From contig NZ_OY781472.1 in the NCBI RefSeq assembly GCF_963677035.1, positions 2,728,001 to 2,792,000 of the forward strand: a DNA stretch of 64,000 nt. The letters are read 5' to 3'. The position numbers were made by a program, and so were the translations under genes. This document shows positions 51,672-60,027 of this stretch, one piece after another. The notes under the pieces were generated by a model that saw only the letters and a list, made by a program, of their open reading frames with translations, did no database searches and was not told where the DNA came from. Source of the DNA: an uncultured Hyphomonas sp. (GTDB taxonomy: Bacteria > Pseudomonadota > Alphaproteobacteria > Caulobacterales > Hyphomonadaceae). The first letter of the stretch is position 1, and each line of letters opens with the position of its first letter.

Positions 51672-52406
51672 ATGACATTTGAATCAGTGAGTGACATAAA
51701 AGACATGGCAAATGTCAAAGCCACACCGAAACGTGGCATTGTGAAGAAAGCGGGTTACCACCACGGCAACCTCCGGAATGCGATCATCGAATCTGTCGCC
51801 CGGTTGATCGCTGAAAAGTCTTCACTTGATTTCCAGTTGAAAGATGTCGCGAAACTGGTCGGCACCACGACACCGGCGATCTACCGCCACTTCGAATGCA
51901 AGCAGAGCCTGCTTGTTGAAACGGCCCTCGCCGGGTACGCCATTCAGGAAGACTACCGCAACAAGGCGATCAGCTTGTCGAAGCCGTCGCCACTTGCCCG
52001 TCTCATCGCGATCGGACATGCCTATGTGATCTTCGGCCGGACGCATCCCGGCTATTTCCGTCTCATGAAGAGTTTGGAGACGGAGGAAATGCTGGCCTCG
52101 CCAGAGTATCAGTCGCGGCGCAAGAAGGCGCTGGATCTGACGACCGGTTTGACGCTCGAATGCATGGAAGCGGGTCTGTTCGTCGAAACTGATATGGCGG
52201 TGGTCAAGACCTCGCTGCAGACGACAGCTCTGGGCCTTGCGCACATCTATTCGGCCGATCAGCTGAAGTATATTGCGCCGGAGGCACTCGAGGATGATGA
52301 ACACGTCGCGCGGGTTTTCGAGTTGAACCTTGGCGGCTTGCTGAGCGCAAAGGGTAAGAGACAAGTGCGTGAAGCCAGCCAGAACCCGTTCGACGCCGAG
52401 CGCTGA
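51672..52406 (+). CDS. TetR/AcrR-family transcriptional regulator
   Basis: 244 residues from ATG 51672; ATG 51705 (MANVKATP) would give 233 and is equally likely, as neither has a good ribosome site. Helix-turn-helix: YHHGNLRNAIIESVARLIAEK then FQLKDVAKLVGTTTPAIYRHFECKQSLL. The C-terminal half resembles the TetR_C group with HPGYFRLMKSLE. First gene of a three-gene operon (gaps of 20 and 27 nt) with a cysteine hydrolase and an M19 dipeptidase; divergent from a TonB receptor. Confidence 0.88.
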   Translation: MTFESVSDIKDMANVKATPKRGIVKKAGYHHGNLRNAIIESVARLIAEKSSLDFQLKDVAKLVGTTTPAIYRHFECKQSLLVETALAGYAIQEDYRNKAISLSKPSPLARLIAIGHAYVIFGRTHPGYFRLMKSLETEEMLASPEYQSRRKKALDLTTGLTLECMEAGLFVETDMAVVKTSLQTTALGLAHIYSADQLKYIAPEALEDDEHVARVFELNLGGLLSAKGKRQVREASQNPFDAER

Positions 52407-52426
52407 ACCCCATCGAAAAGGATTGT

Positions 52427-53161
52427 ATGATGACAGCCAGTCAGTCTGTGGAAACCGCCAGTCGCGAGATCGGTTTGGGCGAGATCCTGAGCGCATCGTC
52501 CAGGGCCCCCAAAGCGCCGCCGAAGATGACGCAGGACAACGCCGCGCTGCTGTTGATCGACATCCAGCATCTGGCGGAACCTTCCTATCATCTGAAGAAT
52601 GCTGTTGAGGCTGGTTTGCCGGAAGATGCTGTTCGGGCTGCTCTTAGTGACTACGAAGTCCGGTTTAATGCTGCAGTAGTCCAGGCTGCACGTGTTCTGA
52701 ACGCCGCAAGGGCAGCGGGGATCCCGCCGATCCACGTGAAGATACAGTCCATGTCAGACACGGGCCGTGACACCAGCCAGCTACACAGCCGCCTCGGCTG
52801 GAATTTCCCGCCCGGAAGTGCAGGGGCGCAATTCCTCGAACCGACCCAGCCGGAAAATGGCGAAATTGTCGTCACCAAAACTGCCAGCGGCGCCTTCACG
52901 GGCACCAGTCTGGATTCCATTCTGCGGAATATGGGAATCGAGCACCTGATCGTTGTGGGCTTCCTGACAGATGAATGCGTGGAGACCACGACCCGCGTCG
53001 CCCTCGACTATGGCTACGTTACGCGCGTGGTGAGTGACGCGACCACGACCTACCTCATGGAAGCCTATCAGGCGACAATCGGGAAGCTGGCGTCCTATGG
53101 CTTCGCCCTGACGGCGGATGAGGCAATCGCGGAATTTACATCGGTGAGCACGCCGGCGTGA
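52427..53161 (+). CDS. Isochorismatase-family cysteine hydrolase
   Basis: 244 residues. The catalytic triad of the family is visible: Asp45 in ALLLIDIQH, Lys in IVVTKTASGAF and Cys in GFLTDECVETTTRVALDYGY. There is an N-terminal extension of about 35 residues. Members cleave amides such as nicotinamide, N-carbamoyl compounds and biuret, or vinyl ethers as in isochorismate. No siderophore genes nearby, so an amidase role is more likely. No signal peptide. Two ATGs in a row (52427 and 52430) with AAGGA upstream. Operon with the TetR and M19 genes. Confidence 0.85.
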   Translation: MMTASQSVETASREIGLGEILSASSRAPKAPPKMTQDNAALLLIDIQHLAEPSYHLKNAVEAGLPEDAVRAALSDYEVRFNAAVVQAARVLNAARAAGIPPIHVKIQSMSDTGRDTSQLHSRLGWNFPPGSAGAQFLEPTQPENGEIVVTKTASGAFTGTSLDSILRNMGIEHLIVVGFLTDECVETTTRVALDYGYVTRVVSDATTTYLMEAYQATIGKLASYGFALTADEAIAEFTSVSTPA

Positions 53162-53188
53162 GGCGTCGTCCTGGGGAGGGACGGTAGA

Positions 53189-54358
53189 ATGGGAAAACTG
53201 ACACGGCGCGCTTTGATCGGCGGTGGGCTCGTTGCCGGTGCGGGCGTGGCTTATGGCGCTTACTGGCTGCGTAAGCGGCCGGTCCCAGCGCCGCTGGGCT
53301 TTGACGTGACTGAAGATGAGCGTGAGGCAGCCATTGATCTGCTGGAAAAGTATCCGGCCATCGACACCCATGCCCATCCCGGGCGGACATTTGCGCGTGA
53401 TGCTTCCGGTCTCGCGCCGCTGCTGAAAGTGTACAAAGCACAGTCCGGTTTTGAGCGGCGCACAATAGCTGACATGCGCGAAGGCCATCTCGCGGCGGCG
53501 TGCTTTGCGGCCGTATCGGATTTCAACGTGTTGAATCTGGCGAAAGGCAAGGGGCTGGAGGCCCAGCGCCCCTTCAGGGAAGGCGAGGCCTGGGAGAGCT
53601 ACAAGGTTCAGATCGGCAATCTCAAACGGCTGGCGACGCAGAAGCTTGTCACGGAAATGCTGACCCCGGAATCACTGGATGCCGCACGCGCGTCCGGGCG
53701 GCCTGGCGCCATCTGGACGGTCGAGGGGGCGGATTTCCTGGAGGGATCCGTTGAGCGTCTGAATGAGGCCTATCAGGATGGTGTCCGGTCCATCACGCTG
53801 GTCCACTATCGTACCAATGATCTCGCCGATGCGATGACCAATGCGCCGGTCCATGACGGGCTGACCCCGGAAGGGGATGCGATCATTCGCGAGATGAACC
53901 GTCTGGGGATGATGATCGACCTGTCCCACATGGCAGAGGCCGGGGCGTTCCGGGCGCTGGAACTCAGCACCCTGCCGGTGATGTTCACGCACACCCATAT
54001 CAGTTCGGCCCATGCCTATCATCCACGCTTCATTTCGCTCGAACTTGCCAAAGCGGCGGCCGATGCCGGAGGGATCATCGGGGCGTGGCCCAGCGGTATT
54101 GAGATTAGCGATCTGGCGGGCTTCGGGGACCGCATTTTCGAACTGGTGGACCTGGTCGGCATCGATCATGTCTGCCTCGGGTCCGATATGGATGCGAACT
54201 ACAAGCCGGTCTTCGACAATTACCGGCACCTGCCGGACCTGGTGGCATTGCTACGCCGGAAGGGCATGAGCGAGCCGGAACTGGCGGCTTTCCTCGGCGG
54301 CAATTTCCAGCGTGTCTGGAGTACCAATCAGGCTGCCCGCGAAGGCGCCGCCCCCTAG
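53189..54358 (+). CDS. Membrane dipeptidase (peptidase M19-like), Tat/Sec exported or anchored
   Basis: 389 residues. N-terminus LTRRALIGGGLVAGAGVAYGAYWL gives a Tat-like signal or anchor. M19 motifs: AIDTHAHPG (HxH where most M19 enzymes have HxD), WTVEGADFL with the bridging Glu, IDLSHMAEAG and VMFTHTHISSAHAYHPR with the His ligands, and LGSDMDAN with the catalytic Asp. The family hydrolyses dipeptides, including those with a D-residue, outside the cytoplasm. GGGGAGGGA precedes the ATG. Last gene of the TetR-cysteine hydrolase operon, convergent with the ChrR gene. Confidence 0.85.
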   Translation: MGKLTRRALIGGGLVAGAGVAYGAYWLRKRPVPAPLGFDVTEDEREAAIDLLEKYPAIDTHAHPGRTFARDASGLAPLLKVYKAQSGFERRTIADMREGHLAAACFAAVSDFNVLNLAKGKGLEAQRPFREGEAWESYKVQIGNLKRLATQKLVTEMLTPESLDAARASGRPGAIWTVEGADFLEGSVERLNEAYQDGVRSITLVHYRTNDLADAMTNAPVHDGLTPEGDAIIREMNRLGMMIDLSHMAEAGAFRALELSTLPVMFTHTHISSAHAYHPRFISLELAKAAADAGGIIGAWPSGIEISDLAGFGDRIFELVDLVGIDHVCLGSDMDANYKPVFDNYRHLPDLVALLRRKGMSEPELAAFLGGNFQRVWSTNQAAREGAAP

Positions 54359-54411
54359 CACGAGCGTGGCCCCTGGGGCTCCACCTCCCGCGTGTCAGAG
54401 CTGGCCCGATG

Positions 54412-55089
54412 TCAGATGCCGAGCACCGGCTGGAAAAGTTTCAGTAGCGGATTCGCAAACTTCAGCTTTCCCTCGTCGACGATGAGGGAGATGCACGGGC
54501 CGTCATCATCGATCCGCAAGTCGTGCATGCACCCCTCATCTTCCTGGTGAAGGTCGCCGGCAACGAATTGCTGTGAGCCGGATTTGTAACCGCCTTCCAG
54601 AACGAGGGTCCATTCCTGTCCGCTGTGGGAATGCCGTGGGACGGGAAGTCCGGGCTTTGCCCGCAGCAGGTAAAGGCGTTCGCCGCGCCTGTTATGGCCG
54701 AGCCGCGCTCGCTGAACACCAAGGCCGGCGCTGCGCCATTTGAGACGGCTGCCTGAGCGGTGGATATAGTCTGCCAGCGGGGCCGGCATCCACTCCGGAC
54801 GGGCATCTTCATCACGGGTATCGTCATTGGCCTCTGATTGAGCCGGCAGATCCGCATCCAGACGGGCGTTCAGGCGAGTGAGGAAATCGTCTGACAGTGC
54901 TGCAGGCTTTGCGCTTTCGAGCATGGCGCCTGCAACATGGTCGTTTGAGTCGAGTGCCTCCCGCAGGCGCGGATTGATGTCTGCCTGGCAGGTCAACAGA
55001 AGTTGCTTGAACGGCGAGAGCGAACCGGCTGACTGCATGGCCAGCCAGTCGTCATCAACCGTGACCGGCAGGGAATTTGCCGTATTCAT
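54412..55089 (-). CDS. chrR: ChrR-like cupin anti-sigma factor
   Basis: 225 residues. The C-terminal cupin has the ChrR metal set VPRHSHSGQEWTLVLEGG (HxH and Glu) and GDLHQEDEG (His). The N-terminal anti-sigma domain should carry a zinc site of two His and a CxxC; here only one Cys (Cys34, LLLTCQAD) and no fitting His is present, so the zinc site appears lost. The start overlaps the sigma factor stop (ATGA), as in rpoE-chrR operons of Rhodobacter and Caulobacter. It should hold the sigma factor inactive until singlet oxygen or related stress. Confidence 0.88.
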   Translation of the reverse strand: MNTANSLPVTVDDDWLAMQSAGSLSPFKQLLLTCQADINPRLREALDSNDHVAGAMLESAKPAALSDDFLTRLNARLDADLPAQSEANDDTRDEDARPEWMPAPLADYIHRSGSRLKWRSAGLGVQRARLGHNRRGERLYLLRAKPGLPVPRHSHSGQEWTLVLEGGYKSGSQQFVAGDLHQEDEGCMHDLRIDDDGPCISLIVDEGKLKFANPLLKLFQPVLGI

Positions 55090-55733
55090 GGCGCATCCTT
55101 TCGATAGGCTTCTAGTGTCGTTCTGAGTTTCTTGAGGGGCGCCCGGATACGGCTTTTCACCGTGCCGATGGCGATCCCGGTCCGTTCGGCGATGGCGCTG
55201 TGGGAGAGACCCTCGAAAAAGGCGAGATAGAGCATTTGCTTCTGCTCTGGCGGGAGGGTCGCGAGTGCGTCTCTCACGGCTTGTGCGGCCTGGGCTTCTT
55301 CGAGGCCGGCGTGGGGGGACTCCTCCAACTCGTCAGAAAGCTCCATCATGTCTTGCGGGGCGGTCGGCTGCAGCCGGTCATGCTTGCGTTTGTGGTCGAT
55401 CCAGCGATTGCGCGTCATCCGGTAGACCCAGGTCGAAAAGCTCGCTTTTGAACTGTCAAAACTGGCGGCTTTCTGCCAGACGGCGGTCAGCACATCTTGA
55501 ACGATGTCTTCTGCTGTCGAGTCGCCCTCGCCACGATGTACCAGCCACGCCTTGAGGCGCGGGGCATAATGCAAGGCCAGCGTGTTAAATGCTTCGCGGT
55601 CAGCGGAGTTGACCACCCGAGACATCAACTCGCCGTCCAGAGCAGAGCGGCCGGGAAGGGCGCTCACTTTGGCCGGGCTTTTCGGTTTGATGCCATGAAT
55701 GGCTCCTGACTGAGCGGACGTCACGGATCGCAT
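55086..55733 (-). CDS. rpoE: ECF11-type RNA polymerase sigma factor (RpoE, singlet-oxygen response)
   Basis: 215 residues from ATG 55733 with AAGGAGG 5 nt upstream; the frame extends to 55781. Region 2: FNTLALHYAPRLKAWLV, AEDIVQDVLTAVWQKA, FSTWVYRMTRNRWIDHKRK. Region 4: LATLPPEQKQMLYLAFFEGLSHSAIAERTGIAIGTVKSRIRAPLKKLR. Coupled to a ChrR-like gene by a 4-nt overlap. The promoter just upstream (55752-55780) matches the sigma-E consensus of Rhodobacter, so it activates its own operon. Confidence 0.93.
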   Translation of the reverse strand: MRSVTSAQSGAIHGIKPKSPAKVSALPGRSALDGELMSRVVNSADREAFNTLALHYAPRLKAWLVHRGEGDSTAEDIVQDVLTAVWQKAASFDSSKASFSTWVYRMTRNRWIDHKRKHDRLQPTAPQDMMELSDELEESPHAGLEEAQAAQAVRDALATLPPEQKQMLYLAFFEGLSHSAIAERTGIAIGTVKSRIRAPLKKLRTTLEAYRKDAP

Positions 55734-55751
55734 TATCGCCTCCTTTTCTGC

Positions 55752-55780
55752 TCTTACGCAAACAGAGCCGGATTGGATCA
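55752..55780 (-). promoter_or_regulatory. Autoregulatory sigma-E promoter
   Basis: On the minus strand, -35 TGATCC (plus 55775-55780) and -10 TAAGA (plus 55752-55756) are separated by exactly 18 nt, the known R. sphaeroides sigma-E consensus TGATCC-N18-TAAGA. It lies 19 nt before the sigma factor ATG. Confidence 0.85.
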
Positions 55781-55791
55781 TCCAATCCGGC
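55767..55791. repeat. 25-bp palindrome centred on the sigma-E -35 element
   Basis: Arms GCCGGATTGGAT (55767-55778) and ATCCAATCCGGC (55780-55791) around a single C. It lies between the divergent sigma and flavoprotein genes. Could be a repressor or activator site, or a cruciform-forming sequence. Confidence 0.75.
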
Positions 55792-55835
55792 AGGCATGCT
55801 GGTGCGTATCTCTATGAACAAACCGGAGAACACCT

Positions 55836-57206
55836 ATGCCATTTGATGTCGCCGCACCTGTAACCCGCCGATCTGTGGCCAGCCCTGATGGGCGCCGTCC
55901 GAAGGTGGCGGTCATCGGAACCGGTATTTCCGGCCTTTCCGCTGCATGGGCGTTGCAGGAGGTTTGCGACATCACCGTGTTTGAAAAAGCAGACCGGATT
56001 GGCGGGCATACGGCCACCATGATCGTTGAAGCCCCGGAAGGGCCTGTGCCAGTGGATACCGGGTTCATTGTCTTTAATGAGCCAAACTATCCAAACCTGA
56101 CGGCGCTTTTCGAACATCTCGGCGTGGCGGCGAATCCCACCCAGATGAATTTTTCTGTCTCGATCCCCGATGCGAGAATGGAATATGCCAGCCATGGCAT
56201 GGAGGGACTGTTTGCCTGGCGCCGGAATATGGCCAGCCCGCGCTTTTACCTGATGTTGAAGGACATTTTGCGGTTTCATGCCGCTTCCCATGAATTGGCG
56301 ACATGTCAGCGCGGTCGTTCGATCGGAGAATATGTGGCGGAAGAAGGCTATGGCCAGGCTTTCGTGGACTATCATCTGTTGCCGATGGCGGCGGCAATCT
56401 GGTCCTGTCCGGTCTCGATGATCATGGATTTTCCGGCAGCAAGTCTCGCCCGGTTCTTTGTCAATCATGGCCTGGTAAGCATTCGTCCGCAATTTCCGTG
56501 GCAGTCGGTTGATGGCGGCAGCGCATCATATCTCGGCCCCCTGACGAAAGGGTTTTCGGACCGGATCCACTGCAATGCCGGGATCCGCTCTGTGTCACGA
56601 AACGGGGAGGGCGTGCGGATCCGTTTTGTGTCGGGAGCGCATCAGGATTTCGATGAGGTCATCTTTGCGTGCCATGCACCGGAAGCCTTTGCCCTGCTGG
56701 AAGACGCTGACGACGTGGAGGCCGGAATCCTGTCCCGTTTCCGCACTCAGCCGAACCGCGTGATCCTCCACAGGGATGAGGGCCTGATGCCCGAGCGGCG
56801 CAAGGCCTGGGCCGCATGGAACTACCGCGCGAAACGGAATGACGCACTTAAGCTATCTGTGACATACTGGATGAATGCGCTCCAGCGGCTGGATACGAAG
56901 ACCAATTATTTCGTGACGTTGAACCCGGAGCAAGACCCTGCTGAAGACAAAGTGGAACGCGAATTCGTGTACAATCACCCTGTGTTCGATGCCCGGGCGA
57001 TGGAAGCCCAGCGAGAGATCTGGTCCATTCAGGGGCGCCGCGGCACATGGTTTTGCGGGGCGTGGCAAGGATATGGCTTCCATGAAGACGGGCTCCAATC
57101 CGGTCTGGCCGTCGCGGAGCTGTTGAGCGGCTGGAAGCGTCCGTGGGCGTTCGATTACAGCCAGGAACGCCTGGCGCGTACTGAAACGGGAAAGGTTCAT
57201 GCATGA
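55836..57206 (+). CDS. FAD-dependent oxidoreductase, amine-oxidase-like (COG2907 type)
   Basis: 456 residues. FAD motif VAVIGTGISGLSAAWALQEV, then FEKADRIGGHTATMIVEA, VPVDTGFIVFNEPNYPNLTALFEHLGV and the C-terminal flavin motif WFCGAWQGYGFHEDGLQSGLAVAELL. This family is regularly encoded with DUF1365 proteins and cyclopropane-fatty-acid-synthase homologues, and belongs to sigma-E/ChrR regulons. Probable role in modifying unsaturated membrane lipids under photo-oxidative stress (inference). Divergent from the sigma factor; the stop overlaps the DUF1365 start (ATGA). Confidence 0.88.
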   Translation: MPFDVAAPVTRRSVASPDGRRPKVAVIGTGISGLSAAWALQEVCDITVFEKADRIGGHTATMIVEAPEGPVPVDTGFIVFNEPNYPNLTALFEHLGVAANPTQMNFSVSIPDARMEYASHGMEGLFAWRRNMASPRFYLMLKDILRFHAASHELATCQRGRSIGEYVAEEGYGQAFVDYHLLPMAAAIWSCPVSMIMDFPAASLARFFVNHGLVSIRPQFPWQSVDGGSASYLGPLTKGFSDRIHCNAGIRSVSRNGEGVRIRFVSGAHQDFDEVIFACHAPEAFALLEDADDVEAGILSRFRTQPNRVILHRDEGLMPERRKAWAAWNYRAKRNDALKLSVTYWMNALQRLDTKTNYFVTLNPEQDPAEDKVEREFVYNHPVFDARAMEAQREIWSIQGRRGTWFCGAWQGYGFHEDGLQSGLAVAELLSGWKRPWAFDYSQERLARTETGKVHA

Positions 57207-58021
57207 ACCAGCCGGCACGCTTCTATATCGGTCAGGTAAGCCATAAACGGGTTGGCCGCGTATCGCATGCTCTGCGCTACCGGATAGCCTATTTGTTGCT
57301 GGATCTGGACCGGCTGGACGAGGCTGGCCGGATGACCCGGTTCCTGAACATCGGAAAACGTGGTCTGATCAGCTTCAATCCGCTGGACCATGGAGACGGT
57401 GAGACAAAAGACCTTGCCGCATGGGTGCGGGCATTTGCCGTCAGGCAAGGGGTTCAGGAAAATGTGGCAACGATTGAACTTCTCACACTGCCCCGCATGT
57501 TCGGATATGTGTTTAACCCTGTCTCGGTCTATTTTCTCCGCAATGAGGCGGGTGACCTTCACCATGTGCTCTATGAAGTGGGCAATACGTTCGGGGAACG
57601 GCACTATTATCTGTGTGCTGCAGAGCTGGTTGATGGGATTTGCCGGCATGAATGCGACAAGGCGTTTTACGTCTCCCCATTTTTCGACCAGAGCGGACAC
57701 TACGAATTTACTGTCCTGCCGCCTTCTGACCGCGTGACGCTGTCCATCTCTTATCGTGATGGAGAGACCGAACGGATGGCGGCGGTTCTGACTGCGAAGG
57801 CCCGCCCCGTCACGGCAAGAACAACTCTGGCTTTGCTCGCGAAATTTCCGTTCATGACGCTTGGTGTGATTGCCGGAATTCACTGGGAAGCACTGAAGCT
57901 GGTTTTGAAAGGCGCCCGGTACCATCGGCATGGCCCGAAAAGCGAGACTGCCGGCACAAGTCTCGGGCGCGCCGCATCCGGTTCGCGTAAATGGGCGCGC
58001 TCACGCGGGCCAGCCGCCTGA
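57203..58021 (+). CDS. DUF1365 domain protein
   Basis: 272 residues. DUF1365 hallmarks: FYIGQVSHKRVGRVSHALRYRI at the start, LLDLDRLDEA, LLTLPRMFGYVFNPVSVYFL, YEVGNTFGERHYY and DKAFYVSPFFDQSGHYEF. The biochemical role is not settled; it is encoded with the flavoprotein upstream and, in relatives, with a Cfa-like methyltransferase involved in unusual fatty acids. No Cfa gene follows here; the next gene is a sulfatase. Confidence 0.9.
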   Translation: MNQPARFYIGQVSHKRVGRVSHALRYRIAYLLLDLDRLDEAGRMTRFLNIGKRGLISFNPLDHGDGETKDLAAWVRAFAVRQGVQENVATIELLTLPRMFGYVFNPVSVYFLRNEAGDLHHVLYEVGNTFGERHYYLCAAELVDGICRHECDKAFYVSPFFDQSGHYEFTVLPPSDRVTLSISYRDGETERMAAVLTAKARPVTARTTLALLAKFPFMTLGVIAGIHWEALKLVLKGARYHRHGPKSETAGTSLGRAASGSRKWARSRGPAA

Positions 58022-58144
58022 GACTTATGAGTTTCTGAGGCTCAGCCGATTTCTTTGTCCGGTGCAGGGATTTCAACTCCGACTTTGACAAATACCTCAT
58101 CTAGTGACATTTCACGTGTCATTACATTTGCTTCAGAGGTAGAT

Positions 58145-59938
58145 ATGCCGGATTGGAAAACAAGCGGTCTTGTTCGGAAATGTTTCGTACGGCTGGGTGG
58201 GGCCGTCATTGCCGCCATGGCATTCATGATGGCAGGCCCGGTCGCCATGGCGCAGTCGGACGCAACCCGGCCGAACATCGTCCTTATCCTGGTCGACGAT
58301 GCGGCATTGATGGATTTCGGTGTTTATGGCGGCGAGGCCCGCACACCCAATATTGATGCGCTTGCTGCCCGCGGAGCCATGTTCCGGAAGCACTATTCCT
58401 CTCCGCTGTGTTCGCCGTCGCGGGCCATGCTCCTGACGGGTATGGACAACCATATGACCGGGATTGCCACCATTCCGGAAGTGCTGCCGAAAGAGCATGT
58501 CGGCAAGCCGGGCTACACAATGCATCTTGAGCCGGGTGTTCTGACGCTTGCCGACCGGTTGAAGTCCGCAGGCTATCGGACGCTGATGTCGGGCAAGTGG
58601 CACCTCGGCAGCGGGGCGGGGGATCTGCCCAACGCGCACGGGTTTGACCGGTCGCTGGCCCTTGATGCGTCTGGCGCCGATAATTGGTCGGACAAACCCT
58701 ACATGCCCTACTATCAGAAGGCGCCGTGGTATGAGGACGGCAAACCTGCCCAGCTGCCGGACTCGTTCTATTCTTCCACCATGATCGTCGACCACATGAT
58801 CGACTATCTGGATCAAGGCGATCAGACACAGCCCTTCTTCGCTTATGTCGCATTCCAGGCGATCCACATTCCCGTGCAGGCGCCGCCGGAACTGACGGCC
58901 GGATACGACGGTGTTTATGACCAGGGGTGGGACGCCCTGAGGGAAGCGCGCTGGCACAAGGCCAGAGACATCGGACTGATCCCGGAGAGTGCGCCGCTCG
59001 CCCCCATGCCGGAGGAAATGCGCCCGTGGAGTGATCTCTCCCCGGACGATCAGGCCCTCTATGCCGCCCGCATGCAGGTGAATGCGGCGATGATGGAGGC
59101 GATGGACATAGAGATCGGCCGGCTCGTCGAACATCTCAAGGAGACAGGCCAGTACGAGAATACCATTTTCGTTGTCACATCAGACAACGGACCGGAACCA
59201 TCGCGCGGCGACGAGGATTTCCGGCTCAAGATCTGGATGAAAATGCACGGCTACCACATCGGGATCGAGGGCATTGGCGAACAGGGGAGCTGGGGCTTCA
59301 TCGGTCCGGAATGGGCGATCGCGGCGGCGTCTCCCAATAACATGTTCAAGTTCCTGGGGTCTGAGGGCGGAATTCGTGTGCCACTGGTCATGGCTGGCCC
59401 CGGCGTCCCGCAGGGTGAGACATATGACGCCCGGACCGTCGTGACGGATATCGCCCCAACTTTGCTGGAATATGCAGGCATCGACACGCCGGCCCCCGCC
59501 ATGACCGGGCGGAGCCTCGATCCGCTTCTGACCGGCACGCAGGCGGCGGTCTACCAGCCCGATGACGTGATCGGGATGGAAGTTTCCGGCAATTCGGCAA
59601 TCCTGAAAGGCCGTTGGAAAATTACCCGCAATCAGAAGCCGCACGGCGACGGCAAATGGCGGCTGTATGACATCGAGCAGGACCCGGGGGAGACCACGGA
59701 CCTCAGCACAGACAAGCCGGATATCTTTGCGGACATGCTGAAAGAATATCAGGCCTACAGCGAACGTGTCGGGGTGCTGGAAGTGCCCGAGGGCTACAGC
59801 TCCCTGAAGGAGATCACACGCAATACGATGGCGCGCCAGTTGAAGGCCTACTGGCCGCAATTGGTCGTCCTGCTGGCCGGTTTGCTTCTGATCTTCTGGT
59901 TCATCCTGCATCTTGTCCGGCGCATCATTCGGCGCTGA
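58145..59938 (+). CDS. Sulfatase, formylglycine-dependent, exported with C-terminal membrane anchor
   Basis: 597 residues from ATG 58145 (GAGGT 5 nt upstream); the frame is open from 58055. Signal peptide ending near VAMAQ (36-38). Alkaline-phosphatase fold with metal Asp pair LILVDDAAL (Asp51, Asp52), the formylglycine motif LCSPSRAMLLTG (Cys89), KWHLG, and VVTSDNGPEPS with the later Asp-Asn metal ligands. The C-terminus ends with a membrane helix (LVVLLAGLLLIFWFILHL) and basic tail. Cleaves sulfate esters; substrate unknown. Needs the formylglycine-generating enzyme, encoded at 62742-63650. Confidence 0.92.
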   Translation: MPDWKTSGLVRKCFVRLGGAVIAAMAFMMAGPVAMAQSDATRPNIVLILVDDAALMDFGVYGGEARTPNIDALAARGAMFRKHYSSPLCSPSRAMLLTGMDNHMTGIATIPEVLPKEHVGKPGYTMHLEPGVLTLADRLKSAGYRTLMSGKWHLGSGAGDLPNAHGFDRSLALDASGADNWSDKPYMPYYQKAPWYEDGKPAQLPDSFYSSTMIVDHMIDYLDQGDQTQPFFAYVAFQAIHIPVQAPPELTAGYDGVYDQGWDALREARWHKARDIGLIPESAPLAPMPEEMRPWSDLSPDDQALYAARMQVNAAMMEAMDIEIGRLVEHLKETGQYENTIFVVTSDNGPEPSRGDEDFRLKIWMKMHGYHIGIEGIGEQGSWGFIGPEWAIAAASPNNMFKFLGSEGGIRVPLVMAGPGVPQGETYDARTVVTDIAPTLLEYAGIDTPAPAMTGRSLDPLLTGTQAAVYQPDDVIGMEVSGNSAILKGRWKITRNQKPHGDGKWRLYDIEQDPGETTDLSTDKPDIFADMLKEYQAYSERVGVLEVPEGYSSLKEITRNTMARQLKAYWPQLVVLLAGLLLIFWFILHLVRRIIRR

Positions 59939-60027
59939 CCCGGCGATCTGCTATTGACCCAAAATAAAATGACAGCGAGAGTGCCAAAAAATAAATGATA
60001 AGCTCAGGTCTCGGGCAGGGAGGAACC

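Noticed and set aside
52427..53161. Isochorismatase as evidence for siderophore synthesis
   Set aside because: No other enterobactin-type gene is present; the family includes many amidases.
58105..58121. TGACA-N7-TGTCA before the first sulfatase gene as an operator
   Set aside because: Only 5-bp arms in a T-rich patch, no second copy near the co-regulated genes, and no adjacent regulator.
58133..59134. 333-codon minus-strand frame opposite the first sulfatase
   Set aside because: Antisense to conserved sulfatase motifs; composition unlike a real protein.
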